Of a stretch of DNA of 64,000 bases, positions 24,390-33,882 are shown in pieces (within the stretch, counting starts at the first letter, position 1; every line of letters starts with the position of its first letter). The position numbers and the translations under genes are program-made. Source of the stretch: Pilimelia columellifera (GTDB lineage Bacteria; Actinomycetota; Actinomycetes; Mycobacteriales; Micromonosporaceae); assembly GCF_039532605.1 (NCBI RefSeq), contig NZ_BAAARY010000004.1, forward strand, positions 165,315-229,314. Direction: 5' to 3'. The notes beneath the pieces were generated by a model. That model ran no database searches. It was not told the DNA's origin and was given only the letters and a program-made list of their open reading frames with translations.

Positions 24390-25082
24390 GTGGAGATTCG
24401 ACTGGCAGACGGCGGTGACCCGCTGTCCGGCGTCACGATGTTCGCCGGGCTGGAGCCGGAGGTCCGCCAGCGGGTGCTCGCGGCGGCCGTCCCCCGGACG
24501 TTCAAACGGGGTCAGCTGCTGTTCGTGGAAAATGATCCCGGTGATTCGCTCATCGTTCTCAAACGGGGCGCCGTGGCCGTTTTCCGCACTTCGACCAGCG
24601 GTGAGCGCGCGGTGCTCTCGGTGGTGCGTCCACCCGACGTCCTGGGCGAGGTGTCGCTGCTGGACGGCTCAGCCCGGTCCGCCTCGGCCGAGGCGATCGA
24701 GAGCTGTCAGGCGCTGGCGCTGTCCCGCGGCGCCTTCATGGAGCTGGTGCACGCCAACCCCCGCATTCTGGACGCGGTGATGCGCTCGCTGGGCGGCCTG
24801 ATCCGCCGGCTCACCGAACAGAACGCCGATCATGTCTTCCTCGACCTACCGGGACGGGTGGCGAAGACGCTGGTCAGGCTGGCCGGCGAGTCGATGGCGC
24901 CAATGGTCACGATCGAGTTGAACCAGAGCCAACTGGCGGAGATGGCCGGCGGTTCCCGGCAGAGCGTCAACCAGGCGATCGGCTCGTTCGCCGGCCGCGG
25001 CTGGCTACGGACCGAGGGCCGACGGATCGTCATCAGCGACCTCATCGCGCTGCGCCGACGGGCCGGAATGCCGGATCGTTGA
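24390..25082 (+). CDS. Crp/Fnr-family transcriptional regulator
   Basis: A 230-residue regulator with an N-terminal cyclic-nucleotide-binding barrel. The phosphate-binding segment GEVSLLDGSARSASAEA keeps the Arg/Ser of cAMP-binding members. A dimer helix and a C-terminal winged HTH (LNQSQLAEMAGGSRQSVNQAIGSFAGRGW) follow. It lacks the [4Fe-4S] cysteines of Fnr. GTG 24390 has GGGAGGGG upstream. A large class III cyclase gene starts about 150 bases downstream on the same strand, so cAMP is the likely ligand. No clear TGTGA-N6-TCACA box was found in its own upstream region. Confidence 0.9.
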   Translation: MEIRLADGGDPLSGVTMFAGLEPEVRQRVLAAAVPRTFKRGQLLFVENDPGDSLIVLKRGAVAVFRTSTSGERAVLSVVRPPDVLGEVSLLDGSARSASAEAIESCQALALSRGAFMELVHANPRILDAVMRSLGGLIRRLTEQNADHVFLDLPGRVAKTLVRLAGESMAPMVTIELNQSQLAEMAGGSRQSVNQAIGSFAGRGWLRTEGRRIVISDLIALRRRAGMPDR

Positions 25083-25130
25083 TCCATCAAGCTTACTTTC
25101 CGTGGCAGCGGAGGTGCGGCATACTTCGCA

Positions 25131-25136
25131 TAGAAT
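25131..25136 (+). promoter_or_regulatory. Candidate -10 for the cyclase gene
   Basis: TAGAAT in a notably AT-rich gap of 152 bases between the Crp gene and the cyclase gene. It would give a leader of about 90 bases. The 7-base direct repeat CTAGGCC (25171-25177 and 25187-25193) lies downstream. Confidence 0.3.
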
Positions 25137-25222
25137 TCCACAACTCAGTGAATTTGCATTTTTCGATGCTCTAGGCCTTCGTTGTTCTAGGCCCCGGTGC
25201 GGGCGCCGCCCGCCGTCCGGTA

Positions 25223-25228
25223 GGAGGA
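25223..25228 (+). promoter_or_regulatory. Ribosome-binding site that points to an ATC start
   Basis: GGAGGA ends six bases before ATC 25235. No ATG, GTG, TTG or CTG exists in the cyclase frame between the upstream stop (25172-25174) and the zinc-ribbon cysteines. Confidence 0.6.
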
Positions 25229-25234
25229 CGCGTC

Positions 25235-28200
25235 ATCGGCACGTGCCCCTGGTGTAGCCGCCCCACGGGGGCCGGAGACCGCTTCTGTGGCGGGTGCGGC
25301 CGTGAGTTGGCCGCCGTCTGTGGCGCCTGCAACGCGACGCTCCCCACCGACGGCGCGTTCTGCACCAAGTGCGGGGCCCCGCGCCCACACCCGGCCGACC
25401 AGGGCGCCGCCGCCCCCGCGCGGCTGGAGGACCGCCGCAGGATCAGCGTGCTGTTCGTCGACCTCATCGACTTCACGCCCTATGTGGAGCGATCCGACCC
25501 CGAGCAGGTGCGCAACCTCCAACACGGGTTCTTCAGCGCCGCCCGCGACGTCATCAGCCGCTACGGCGGCGTCGTCGAGAAGTACATCGGCGACGCGGTG
25601 ATGGCCCTGTTCGGCGCCCCGGTCGCCACCGAGACCGACGCCCTGCGGTGCGTACGCGCCGGTCTTGAGCTGCAACGGGTCCTGGCCCGGTTCACGCCCG
25701 AAGGCGCCGCCGGACTGCGGTTCCGGGTCGGCGTCGCCACCGGCGAGGCCCTCGTCGACGTCCTCGCGGCCCGCGACGGCGGCCAGGCCATCGTCGCCGG
25801 CGACGTCGTCAACACCGCCTCCCGGCTCCAGTCGGTCGCCCCGCCCGGCGGGGTGCTGGTCTGCGGCGGCACCTACCGACAGACCCACACCGGCATCCGG
25901 TACGACCAGCAACCGCCGGTCACCCTGCGCGGCCGGACCGCCCCCACCGAGGTCTGGCTCGCCCTCGCCGCGGTGCAGCGGCAGGTTCCCGACGCCGAGC
26001 CGGACCCGACCCCGCTCATCGACCGCGAGCACGAGCTGAGCCTGCTGGTCAACGCCCTGCACCGGGCCGCCCAGGAGCGGGTGCCACAGCTGGTCACGAT
26101 CTTCGGCCACGCCGGCATCGGCAAGAGCCGGCTCATCCGGGAGCTGTACCGGCACACCGACAGCCTCCTCGACGAGCCGGTCAACTGGCGCACCGGCCGT
26201 TGCCCGCCGTTCGGCGAGAACGTGACGTTCGCGGCGCTCGCCGACATCGTCAAAGCTGAGGCCGGCATCCTGGACACCGACGACGCGACGACCGCCGACG
26301 AGCGGCTCACCACCGCCGTGGCCTCGCTGCTCGGCCCGGCCACGGCCGGCGGTGAGCGCCACCCGGCCGTCGGCGCCGGCGAAGTCGCCCGGATCACCGA
26401 CGCGCTGCGCCCGTTGGTCGGCCTGCCCGGCCCGAAGCTGCCGGCGGAGGAGGCCGAGTCGGCATGGCGGCGGTTCCTGTTGGCGATGGCCAACCGGCGC
26501 CCCACGGTGCTCGTCCTGGAGGATCTGCACTGGGCCGACGACACCATGCTGCGCTTCGTCGAGCTGCTCGGCGCCTCCTCGCGGGATGTGCCGCTGCTGC
26601 TGCTCTGCACCGCGCGACCCGAGCTCATCGACCGTGAGCCCAGCTGGGCCGGCGCCACCGGCTCGCTGACGATCACCCTGTCGCCGCTGCGGGACACCGC
26701 GATCGCCTCGCTGTACGCGTCCATGTTCGGCCAGGCGGTCTTCGCCAGCGACATGCTGCGTCCGCTGGTGGAGCTGGCCGACGGAAATCCGTTGTACGCG
26801 CAGGAGTACGTCCGGATGCTCGTCGAGCGCGGCGCGCTGCGGCAGACCGGCCGCGGCTGGTCCCTGGACGCCGGGCGGGAGCTGCCGATGCCCGACAGCG
26901 TGCACGCCGTCATCGCCAACCGGCTCGACCTGCTCGACCCCAAGGACCGGACGGTTCTGCTGGCCGCCGCCGCCGTCGGCATGGAGTTCTGGCCCGGGGC
27001 GGTCGCGGCGGCGATGGGCCAGTCGGTGGAGTCGGTCGATCGGTCGCTGCGCCGGCTGGAGCAACGGGACTTCGTCTACGAGCAGGTCGGCTCCACGATG
27101 GCCGGGCAGAGCGCCTACCGGTTCCGGCACGTTCTGGTCCGGGATGTCTGCTACCGACGGCTGCCCCGCACCGAGCGGATGGCCCGGCACGAACGCACCG
27201 CCGACTGGCTCGACGCCCTGTCCCGCAGCCGCGACACCGACCTGGCCGAGGTGCTGGCCAGGCACCGTTGGGCCGCCTACGAGATCGCCTGCTCGCTCGG
27301 TCAGGACGCCAGCCGGCAGGCGCCGGCGGCGCGTCAGGCGCTGCACCGGGCCGCGCGCAGGGCGTACGCCCTGCATGCCATCGACGCCGCCGCCGGCCAC
27401 GCCGCCAGGGCGTTGAGCCTGTACAGCGCCGACGACCCGGACCAGTCCGGGCGATTCCAGCTGGAGCTGCTCAACGACGAGCTGGCCATCCACACCGACA
27501 GCGCCACGTTCCTGTCCGGCGGCGGGGTGGACCGCCTCACCATCCTGGCTGCCAGACTCGCCGACGACGGCGACCGCGCCGGCGCCGCCAGAGCCTGGAC
27601 GCTGCTGGGCCGGGCGGCGTGGATCGCCGCCGACCGCAGCGCCGCCATGACCAGACTGGACCGGGCGGTGGAGCTGTTCGAGGAGCTGCCCGACACGGCC
27701 CAGAAGGCCGAGGCGTACGGGGAGCTGGCCCGACTGCACATGCTCAACTACGAGCGCACCCCGGCGATCGCCTGCGCCAACGCCGCGCTGGACATCAGCG
27801 AGCGCCTGGGCCTCATGGAGGTCCAGGCCGACGCCCGGATCACGATCGGCACCGCCAGGTTCCAGTCCGGCGATCCAGTCGGGCTCGGCGAGTTGCAGGC
27901 CGCGGTCGCGTTCAGCCGGGCGCACGGGCTGGTGGCGTTGCGCCGGGCCACCCAGAACCTGGCGTGGGCGGTCCGGGAGACCGGAGACTGGCTGCGGTCC
28001 GAGAAGCTGCTCACCGAGGGCCACACCGCCGACCGTCGCGGCAACAGCGTGACGACCGGCTACTCGGGCGACGCGATGCGGGCCTACTTCGAGGGCGATT
28101 TCGACCTGCTCCTGGCCGCCGCCGAAGCTTTTGTGGACAGCCCGGTGGCGCAGTGGGACCTGCATGTGCGAGGCGCGCGGGCCTGTGTCCTGGTCCTCCG

Positions 28201-28813
28201 GCACGGTCCGCAGCTGAGCGGCGCGGAGTGCGACGATACTGCCAGGGCGTTGGAGCTGGGGCGCAGCAGCGGCTTCCACCGGCCACGGTGGACGACCCTG
28301 GGAATCGGCGCCCTGTGCCGGGCGTTGGAGCTTCGGCCGGCCGAGGCCACCGAGCTGCTACGCGAGCTGGCCGAGTCGTGGCGTCCGGTGTCGGCGCTGG
28401 TCAGCGGCGAGTGGGTCATCCCAGCGGCGTACGCGGCGGCCCTCAGCGGCCGGGCCGCGTCCCAGACAGTCGGGTCGATGTTGGAGAACCTGACGTACTC
28501 GACGCCGTGGGCTGAGGCGGCCCGACACCTGGTTCTCGGGTCGCTGGCGGCCGCGGACGGTAAGCACGCCGACGCGGGCGACGCCTACGCGACCGCGGCG
28601 AGGATCTTCGAGGAGATCCCGGACGTCACCGACCGGATGTTGGCGTTGGCGCTGGCCGCCGGCTCGTATTCGCGGGCCGGGGACCACCAGTCGGCGGGCG
28701 TCGCGCTGGCTGAGGTGCGGCCCTTCGCGGCCCGGAACCGGGCGCCGGGCGTGCTGTGGCTGGCTGCCCCGGCGGTGGGCCCGGACGACGAGCTCTTCGC
28801 CGCCGCAGGCTGA
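25235..28813 (+). CDS. Zinc-ribbon / class III adenylate cyclase / AAA-type NTPase / TPR protein
   Basis: About 1192 residues. Two zinc ribbons open the protein (TCPWC, FCGGCG, VCGAC, FCTKCGAP). A class III cyclase domain follows: ISVLFVDLIDFTPY with the metal Asp, VEKYIGDAVMALFG with Lys and the second Asp, and GDVVNTASRL with the transition-state Asn and Arg, so activity is likely. Next is a STAND/AAA-like NTPase with Walker A GHAGIGKSRL and Walker B VLVLEDLHWADD, then TPR-like helices to the end. A TTG at 25307 would drop the first ribbon and has no ribosome-binding site, so I prefer ATC 25235. It probably makes cAMP for the adjacent Crp-like regulator. Confidence 0.88.
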   Translation: MGTCPWCSRPTGAGDRFCGGCGRELAAVCGACNATLPTDGAFCTKCGAPRPHPADQGAAAPARLEDRRRISVLFVDLIDFTPYVERSDPEQVRNLQHGFFSAARDVISRYGGVVEKYIGDAVMALFGAPVATETDALRCVRAGLELQRVLARFTPEGAAGLRFRVGVATGEALVDVLAARDGGQAIVAGDVVNTASRLQSVAPPGGVLVCGGTYRQTHTGIRYDQQPPVTLRGRTAPTEVWLALAAVQRQVPDAEPDPTPLIDREHELSLLVNALHRAAQERVPQLVTIFGHAGIGKSRLIRELYRHTDSLLDEPVNWRTGRCPPFGENVTFAALADIVKAEAGILDTDDATTADERLTTAVASLLGPATAGGERHPAVGAGEVARITDALRPLVGLPGPKLPAEEAESAWRRFLLAMANRRPTVLVLEDLHWADDTMLRFVELLGASSRDVPLLLLCTARPELIDREPSWAGATGSLTITLSPLRDTAIASLYASMFGQAVFASDMLRPLVELADGNPLYAQEYVRMLVERGALRQTGRGWSLDAGRELPMPDSVHAVIANRLDLLDPKDRTVLLAAAAVGMEFWPGAVAAAMGQSVESVDRSLRRLEQRDFVYEQVGSTMAGQSAYRFRHVLVRDVCYRRLPRTERMARHERTADWLDALSRSRDTDLAEVLARHRWAAYEIACSLGQDASRQAPAARQALHRAARRAYALHAIDAAAGHAARALSLYSADDPDQSGRFQLELLNDELAIHTDSATFLSGGGVDRLTILAARLADDGDRAGAARAWTLLGRAAWIAADRSAAMTRLDRAVELFEELPDTAQKAEAYGELARLHMLNYERTPAIACANAALDISERLGLMEVQADARITIGTARFQSGDPVGLGELQAAVAFSRAHGLVALRRATQNLAWAVRETGDWLRSEKLLTEGHTADRRGNSVTTGYSGDAMRAYFEGDFDLLLAAAEAFVDSPVAQWDLHVRGARACVLVLRHGPQLSGAECDDTARALELGRSSGFHRPRWTTLGIGALCRALELRPAEATELLRELAESWRPVSALVSGEWVIPAAYAAALSGRAASQTVGSMLENLTYSTPWAEAARHLVLGSLAAADGKHADAGDAYATAARIFEEIPDVTDRMLALALAAGSYSRAGDHQSAGVALAEVRPFAARNRAPGVLWLAAPAVGPDDELFAAAG

Positions 28814-28893
28814 GTCACCGCTACCTGGCTTGGGCGCCGGTCACCGCCCGAGTCGGTCACCGGGCCTGGCGGGGATCAAGAAGCGGCCGGCCG

Positions 28894-29571
28894 TCAGGCG
28901 GTGGGCGCTTTGACCTTCTGGGCGTACATATCGACGTAGTTACGTCCGGACAGCCGCATCAACTCGTACATGATCTCGTCGGTGACCGCCCGTTCGATGT
29001 GCCGGTCGCCGGCCATGCCCGCGTAGCGGGTGAAGTCCAGCGGCGGCCCGAACCTGATCCGGACCCGGCACAACTTCGGCAGGAGTTTGCCGGGGGGCTG
29101 AATCTCGTCGAGGTTCAGCATGGCCACCGGGACGACCGGGGCGCCGCTTTCCAGGGCGAGCCTGGCAACGCCGGTCTTGCCGCGGTACAGCCGGCCGTCG
29201 GGGGAGCGGGTGCCCTCGGGGTAGATTCCGGCGATGTTGCCGTCCCGCAGGACCCGCAGCTGGGTGTCCAGGGCGGCCCGGGCGGCCCGGCCGCCGGAGC
29301 GGTCGACTGGGATCGTGCCGGTGCCCAGGAAGAACATCTTCGTCAGCCAGCCTTTGACGCCCGGCCCGGTGAAATACTCTGATTTAGCGACAAACGTTAC
29401 TTTTCGCCGTACGACCAGCGGCATGAAGATCGAGTCGGAGAAGGACAGGTGATTGCTGGCGATGATCACCGGACCGGAGGCCGGCACGTACGCGAGCCCT
29501 TCGATCTTCGGCCAGAACAACAGTCGCAGGATCGGGCCGAGCACGATGTGCTTGAGCAGCCAGTACAGCAC
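28894..29571 (-). CDS. 1-acyl-sn-glycerol-3-phosphate acyltransferase
   Basis: A membrane-associated PlsC-type acyltransferase (225 residues) that makes phosphatidate in phospholipid synthesis. It has the catalytic NHLSFSD (HX4D), FVAKSEYF, IPVDRSGG and the glycerol-phosphate block IYPEGTRSPDGRLYRGKTGVARLAL. It matches the Rv2182c position in M. tuberculosis. Start GTG 29571 has GGAAGGG upstream. Confidence 0.92.
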   Translation of the reverse strand: MLYWLLKHIVLGPILRLLFWPKIEGLAYVPASGPVIIASNHLSFSDSIFMPLVVRRKVTFVAKSEYFTGPGVKGWLTKMFFLGTGTIPVDRSGGRAARAALDTQLRVLRDGNIAGIYPEGTRSPDGRLYRGKTGVARLALESGAPVVPVAMLNLDEIQPPGKLLPKLCRVRIRFGPPLDFTRYAGMAGDRHIERAVTDEIMYELMRLSGRNYVDMYAQKVKAPTA

Positions 29572-29803
29572 CCAGGTCCCTTCCGTTCGCGGCCGAAACC
29601 CCCCTGGCGTGACGGCGAGGCGCCGGCCGCCGCTCGGTCGCCCCGGGCGGCCGAGGTGACATCGACCTTACGGAGCATGCTAGGCCGGACCTCGCCCACT
29701 CCCCTAAGTGCCGTCCTGCGTGTCACCATTCACACGGCGGCCGGTGGAATGCCGGCGCTTCGCCAGCCGTTGGCAGGTGGTGACGTGAGAGCGGGTGGGG
29801 CCA

Positions 29804-30685
29804 ATGTCAGCAGGCGAGGCGGAGCAGGGTCGGCGCGACAACGGGTTGGCCGCCGGTGGCTACGCGGACGCCGGTGATGTCGAGCTGGGCGTCGGCGAAC
29901 GCCTGCTGCCCGTGCTGGCCGCTGACGGGATCGCCGCCTACCTCCAGGCAAAGGCGCCCGGGCCCGCTGTTCCCGCCCAGGCCACAGCCCGGCTCTACGT
30001 CGACCTGACCCGGATCGACGCCGCCCGGAGCCACCTCGACCGCCTGTCACCCGACACCGCCGTCCCGCCAGCCAGCGCCCGGAAGCCAACCGTCGACCCG
30101 ACGTCGGGCGCCGCCCCGGATCCCACCCAGGTCAACGCCACCGACGCCACGTCGGTCGGCGACGGCGGGGCCGGCTCAGTCGCAGACCCCACGGCCGACC
30201 CAGGACCAGGCTCAGGCGCCGGCCCCGCGGCGACAGCCACGGACGTCGACACCGAGTTCGCCCGCATCGTCGCCGGCTACCACCTGTCCGGGGCCGCCCC
30301 GCATGACGTCGACCCGGGCCCGGCGCAGCTCCCCCAGATCGACGCGGGCATCCGCGTGCGGCCCGGCGGGTTCGACGACGACCCGTCCCTGCTCGACGGG
30401 CTGGACACCTTCGGCGACGGCATCGCCGACGACGACGACCGCTACGTGCCGCCGCCGCCACCGCCGCTACCGCGGCTGTCGAAGTTCACCGTCGCCGCGC
30501 TCGCCGCGGTGGCCTCCGGTCTGCTGCTATTCCTCATGCCCCACCTGATCCCCGGCATCACCGCCGACATCGGCACCCTCGTCGCGGTGGCATTGCTGCT
30601 CACCGGGGTCGGCACCCTGCTCGCCCGGATGCGACCCGACCGCAGCGAGGACCCGTACGACCCGGACGACGGCGCGGTCGTCTGA
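29804..30685 (+). CDS. Hypothetical membrane protein (two C-terminal helices)
   Basis: A 293-residue protein with an N-terminal soluble segment (DVELGVGERLLPVLAADGIAAYLQ), a long low-complexity Pro/Asp/Ala linker, a second ordered piece (FARIVAGYHLSGAAPHDVDPGP) and an acidic region DDDPSLLDGLDTFGDG. Two hydrophobic helices follow (FTVAALAAVASGLLLFLMPHLI and a second starting IGTLVAVALLL), joined by a short turn, with an acidic tail. It resembles actinobacterial proteins filed under DUF308, but I am not certain. ATG 29804 follows GGTGGGG; GTG 29795 is an alternative. Confidence 0.6.
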   Translation: MSAGEAEQGRRDNGLAAGGYADAGDVELGVGERLLPVLAADGIAAYLQAKAPGPAVPAQATARLYVDLTRIDAARSHLDRLSPDTAVPPASARKPTVDPTSGAAPDPTQVNATDATSVGDGGAGSVADPTADPGPGSGAGPAATATDVDTEFARIVAGYHLSGAAPHDVDPGPAQLPQIDAGIRVRPGGFDDDPSLLDGLDTFGDGIADDDDRYVPPPPPPLPRLSKFTVAALAAVASGLLLFLMPHLIPGITADIGTLVAVALLLTGVGTLLARMRPDRSEDPYDPDDGAVV

Positions 30686-30790
30686 GAATCGACCAACTGG
30701 TGACGCTCTCGTAGCCTTGGGTCACACCGGGTGATCGTCCAGGGGTGGCCAGCCTCCGACGGCGCCCGTCAACGGGTGTGGAGGACACGG

Positions 30791-32188
30791 GTGCAGCGCA
30801 CATCGCTAGTGGTCGTCACCAACCGACTGCCGTTCGACGAGACCGTGCCGGTGGAAGGGGCCTACGACTGGCAGCGCAGCGCCGGCGTGCTCATCGAGCC
30901 ACGGCACGCCGCGTTGCAGGGGGCGCCCGTGACCTGGGTCGGCTGGACCGGACGCACCGGCCCCGCGCCGAGCCTGCCGCCCACCGACGGGGTCCGGGCC
31001 CTACCGGTGCCCCTCACCGACGAGGATTTCCGCAACCACTACGAAGGCTTCGCGAACGCCACCCTGTGGCCGCTTTACCACGACGCCGTCGAACAACCGG
31101 CACACCACCGCCGCTGGTGGGATGCCTATCAGCGGGTGAACCGCCGGTTCGCCGAGATCACCGCCGAGGCGGCCGGGCCAGGCGCCATGGTCTGGGTGCA
31201 GGACTACCACCTACAGCTCGTCCCGGCGATGTTGCGCGAGCTACGCCCGGACCTGGTCATCGGGTTCTTCCTTCACGTGCCGTTCCCGCCGCCGGAGCTG
31301 TTCATGCGGCTGCCCCGCCGGGCCGAGGTGCTCCGCGGCATCCTCGGCGCCGACCTCGTCGGCTTCCAACGCGAACGCTCCGCGCACAACTTCACCCAGG
31401 CCGTCGGCGAAGCGCTGAACCTGCCCAGCTCCGGCGACGGCGCCACCGCCAGCGTCGACGTCGGTGGTCGGCGGGTCCGTACCGGGGTCTTCCCGGTCTC
31501 CATCGACGTCACGGCCATCGAGGCGCTCGCGGACTCCCCCGCCGTCGCCGCCCGCGCCACGCAGGTGCGCCGCGACCTCGGCGACCCGCGAACCGTCCTG
31601 CTGTCAGTGGACCGGATGGACTACACCAAGGGCATCGAGCACCGGCTCAAGGCGTTCCGCGAGCTGGTCGCCGACGGGGCGGTCAAACCCGCCGAGACCG
31701 TGTTCGTGCAGGTGACCGTCCCTAGCCGGGAGCGGGTCGAGCACTACGACATCCTGCGGGAGCGGGTCGAACGCGAAGTCGGGCGGATCAACGGCGACCA
31801 CGGCCGGGTCGGCTCGGCGGCCATCCACTACCTGAGCCGGCCGCTGGAACGGGTCGAGCTGGCGGCGCTGTACCGGGCCGCGGACGTCATGCTCGTCACC
31901 CCGCTGCGCGACGGCATGAACCTTGTCGCCAAGGAGTTCGTCGCCGCGCGCGGCGACGGCGGCGGGGCGCTGGTGCTCTCGGAGTTCGCCGGCGCGGCGG
32001 CCGAGCTGCGCGACGCCTGGCAGGTCAACCCACACGACATCGACGGCCTCAAGGACACCCTCATCCGGGCCATCGACGCGCCGGAATCAGAGGCCAGGCG
32101 CCGGATGAGCGCGCTGCGGGCCCAGGTCCGCGCGCACGACGTGCGCAGCTGGGCCGACAACTACCTGTCGTCGCTCCTGCTGCCATAG
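30791..32188 (+). CDS. otsA: Trehalose-6-phosphate synthase
   Basis: A GT20 glycosyltransferase that joins UDP-glucose (or another NDP-glucose) and glucose 6-phosphate. The 465-residue protein has VVVTNRLPFD at the N-terminus, WVQDYHLQLVPAMLR, GFFLHVPFPPPELF, VDRMDYTKGIEHRLKAF and TPLRDGMNLVAKEFVAA. GTG 30791 is chosen for GGAGGA five bases upstream. No otsB phosphatase is in the window. Its last 28 bases overlap the convergent EEP-family gene. Confidence 0.94.
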   Translation: MQRTSLVVVTNRLPFDETVPVEGAYDWQRSAGVLIEPRHAALQGAPVTWVGWTGRTGPAPSLPPTDGVRALPVPLTDEDFRNHYEGFANATLWPLYHDAVEQPAHHRRWWDAYQRVNRRFAEITAEAAGPGAMVWVQDYHLQLVPAMLRELRPDLVIGFFLHVPFPPPELFMRLPRRAEVLRGILGADLVGFQRERSAHNFTQAVGEALNLPSSGDGATASVDVGGRRVRTGVFPVSIDVTAIEALADSPAVAARATQVRRDLGDPRTVLLSVDRMDYTKGIEHRLKAFRELVADGAVKPAETVFVQVTVPSRERVEHYDILRERVEREVGRINGDHGRVGSAAIHYLSRPLERVELAALYRAADVMLVTPLRDGMNLVAKEFVAARGDGGGALVLSEFAGAAAELRDAWQVNPHDIDGLKDTLIRAIDAPESEARRRMSALRAQVRAHDVRSWADNYLSSLLLP

Positions 32189-32907
32189 TCCACCGGCCGG
32201 GTTACCGCCGTTCGGCCGTCCCGAGGCAGATCCAGGTCGGCGAGGATCGGGAAGTGGTCGCTGGCGGCCCGGCTCACCGGCGTGTCCACCACGTCGTACC
32301 GGCGAACGCCGATTCCCGGCTCGACCAGCAGCATGTCGATCCGGCGGCGGGGCTCGCGACACGGGTAGGTGGGGCGTTCGTCCCCGACCGCCGCCGCGGC
32401 GTCCACCAAACTCTCGGTCAGCGCCTGGTACGCCGGCCCGCCCGGCTCGTCGTTGAGGTCGGCGCCGACGACCACCGGTCGGGTCGACTTGCGTAGCTCG
32501 TCCCGTAGCCGGCGGGCCTGCCCCGGGCGTTCGGCGGCGTGGGTCGCCAGATGCGAGCCGACGACCAGCAACGACGCCCCGCCGACCTCGCACTCGGCGA
32601 ACGCTGCCCCGCGCAGGTGCCGGCCGGGCGTCAGCGGGTACGCCAGACACCAGGCGCGGCGTACCCGCACGCGCAGACTGACCAGGATGAGGTTTCCCAG
32701 CGACGGCAGCCCGCCAGCGGCCACGACGAGTCCGAAGCCGTGGGCGAGCTGGGCGCATCTCGCCCGCCAGCGCAGCCGCCGGGGGCCCTCCTGGACGATG
32801 ACCACATCCGGCGCCAGGTCGCGGACGGTCCTGGCGAGCGCCCGAGGGTCGTCACGTTGGGTGTGGACGTTGTAGGACAACACGCGCAACCGGACCGGGT
32901 CGCCCAT
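32161..32907 (-). CDS. Endonuclease/exonuclease/phosphatase-family protein
   Basis: A 248-residue EEP-fold hydrolase. Metal and catalytic motifs: LSYNVHTQRDD (Asn), VVIVQEGP (metal Glu), GSHLATHAAERPGQA (His), VVVGADLNDEPGG (Asp-x-Asn) and ASDHFPILADL (Asp-His) at the end. The substrate could be DNA, a phosphoinositide-like lipid or another phosphodiester. ATG 32907 has GGAGGAGGA upstream. It is followed on the minus strand only by the convergent otsA overlap. Confidence 0.85.
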   Translation of the reverse strand: MGDPVRLRVLSYNVHTQRDDPRALARTVRDLAPDVVIVQEGPRRLRWRARCAQLAHGFGLVVAAGGLPSLGNLILVSLRVRVRRAWCLAYPLTPGRHLRGAAFAECEVGGASLLVVGSHLATHAAERPGQARRLRDELRKSTRPVVVGADLNDEPGGPAYQALTESLVDAAAAVGDERPTYPCREPRRRIDMLLVEPGIGVRRYDVVDTPVSRAASDHFPILADLDLPRDGRTAVTRPVDYGSRSDDR

Positions 32908-32925
32908 CCACGTCCTCCTCCGGGT

Positions 32926-33882
32926 TCAGCCGGCCTGCCTGGCCAGGTCAGCGGCGCCGATGACGCCGGCGTCGTTGCCGGCGCCGGCGGGCAGCACCGG
33001 GGCCAGCGGGTAGTTGCCACGCTGCCCGAGGGCCGCCTGGTAGGAGTCCCGGACGGGCGCCATGAGCAGCTCGCCGGCATCGCTGACGCCGCCGCCGATG
33101 ACGAAGACGTTCGGGTCGAGGACCTGGGTGAGATCGGCCAGCGCGACCCCCAGCCAGTGCCCGACGTCGGCGAACGCCCCGCAGGCGGCGATGTCGCCGT
33201 CGGCGGCCGCGACGGTGATCATCAGTCCGGTGATGAGCCGGGGGTCGCCACCGGCCAGCTCAAGCAGCCGGCGTGCGGACGCCGGGTCCTCCTGGGCGCG
33301 GTCCCGGGCTGCGACGATGAGGGCCCGGCCGCTGGCGTACTGCTCCAGGCAGCCACGCCGGCCGCAGGGGCAGGGCCGACCGTCCGGGACGACCCGGACG
33401 TGGCCGAGTTCGGCGGCGACGCCGTGCGCGCCACGTAGCAGCCGTCCGTGCAGGACGATGCCGCCGCCGAGGCCGGTGCCCACGGTCAGCATGACCATGC
33501 TGCGGGCGGCGAACCGACCCACGCCGGCGCCGTAACGGTGCTCGGCCCAGGCGGCGACGTTGGCGTCGTTCTCGATGACCACGGGCAGGCCGAAGTCGTC
33601 GGCGAGCTGGTCCCGCAGCGCGATGTCACGCAGCGGCAGGTGGGCGGCGAACATGACCGTCGCCCGGTCGACTCCGACCCAGCCGGCGACGCCGACTCCG
33701 ACGGCGGTGACCGGATGCTGGTCGGTCAGCTCGGCGAAGATCTCGTTGAGCTGGTCGCGGAGCTTGCCGGCATCGTCCGTGGGGGTCTCGCGGCGGGCAC
33801 GGGCCAGGATGGCGCCGGACTCGTCGACGACGCCGGCGGCGATCTTCGTGCCGCCGATGTCGATGCCGACGGCCGCTGTCAC
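32926..33882 (-). CDS. glk: ROK-family glucokinase
   Basis: Phosphorylates glucose with ATP. The 318-residue ROK protein has the phosphate loop VGIDIGGTKIAAGVVD, VIENDANVAAWAE, TVGTGLGGGI and the zinc motif CPCGRRGCLEQYASG. No helix-turn-helix precedes it, so it is the enzyme type, not a repressor. GTG 33882 overlaps the upstream stop by four bases. In actinomycetes this type of Glk often mediates carbon repression; that is family knowledge, not shown here. Confidence 0.93.
   Translation of the reverse strand: MTAAVGIDIGGTKIAAGVVDESGAILARARRETPTDDAGKLRDQLNEIFAELTDQHPVTAVGVGVAGWVGVDRATVMFAAHLPLRDIALRDQLADDFGLPVVIENDANVAAWAEHRYGAGVGRFAARSMVMLTVGTGLGGGIVLHGRLLRGAHGVAAELGHVRVVPDGRPCPCGRRGCLEQYASGRALIVAARDRAQEDPASARRLLELAGGDPRLITGLMITVAAADGDIAACGAFADVGHWLGVALADLTQVLDPNVFVIGGGVSDAGELLMAPVRDSYQAALGQRGNYPLAPVLPAGAGNDAGVIGAADLARQAG

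Noticed and set aside
25187..28279. 1030-codon minus-strand open frame opposite the cyclase gene
   Set aside because: It is an antisense shadow; the plus strand carries all cyclase and NTPase motifs.
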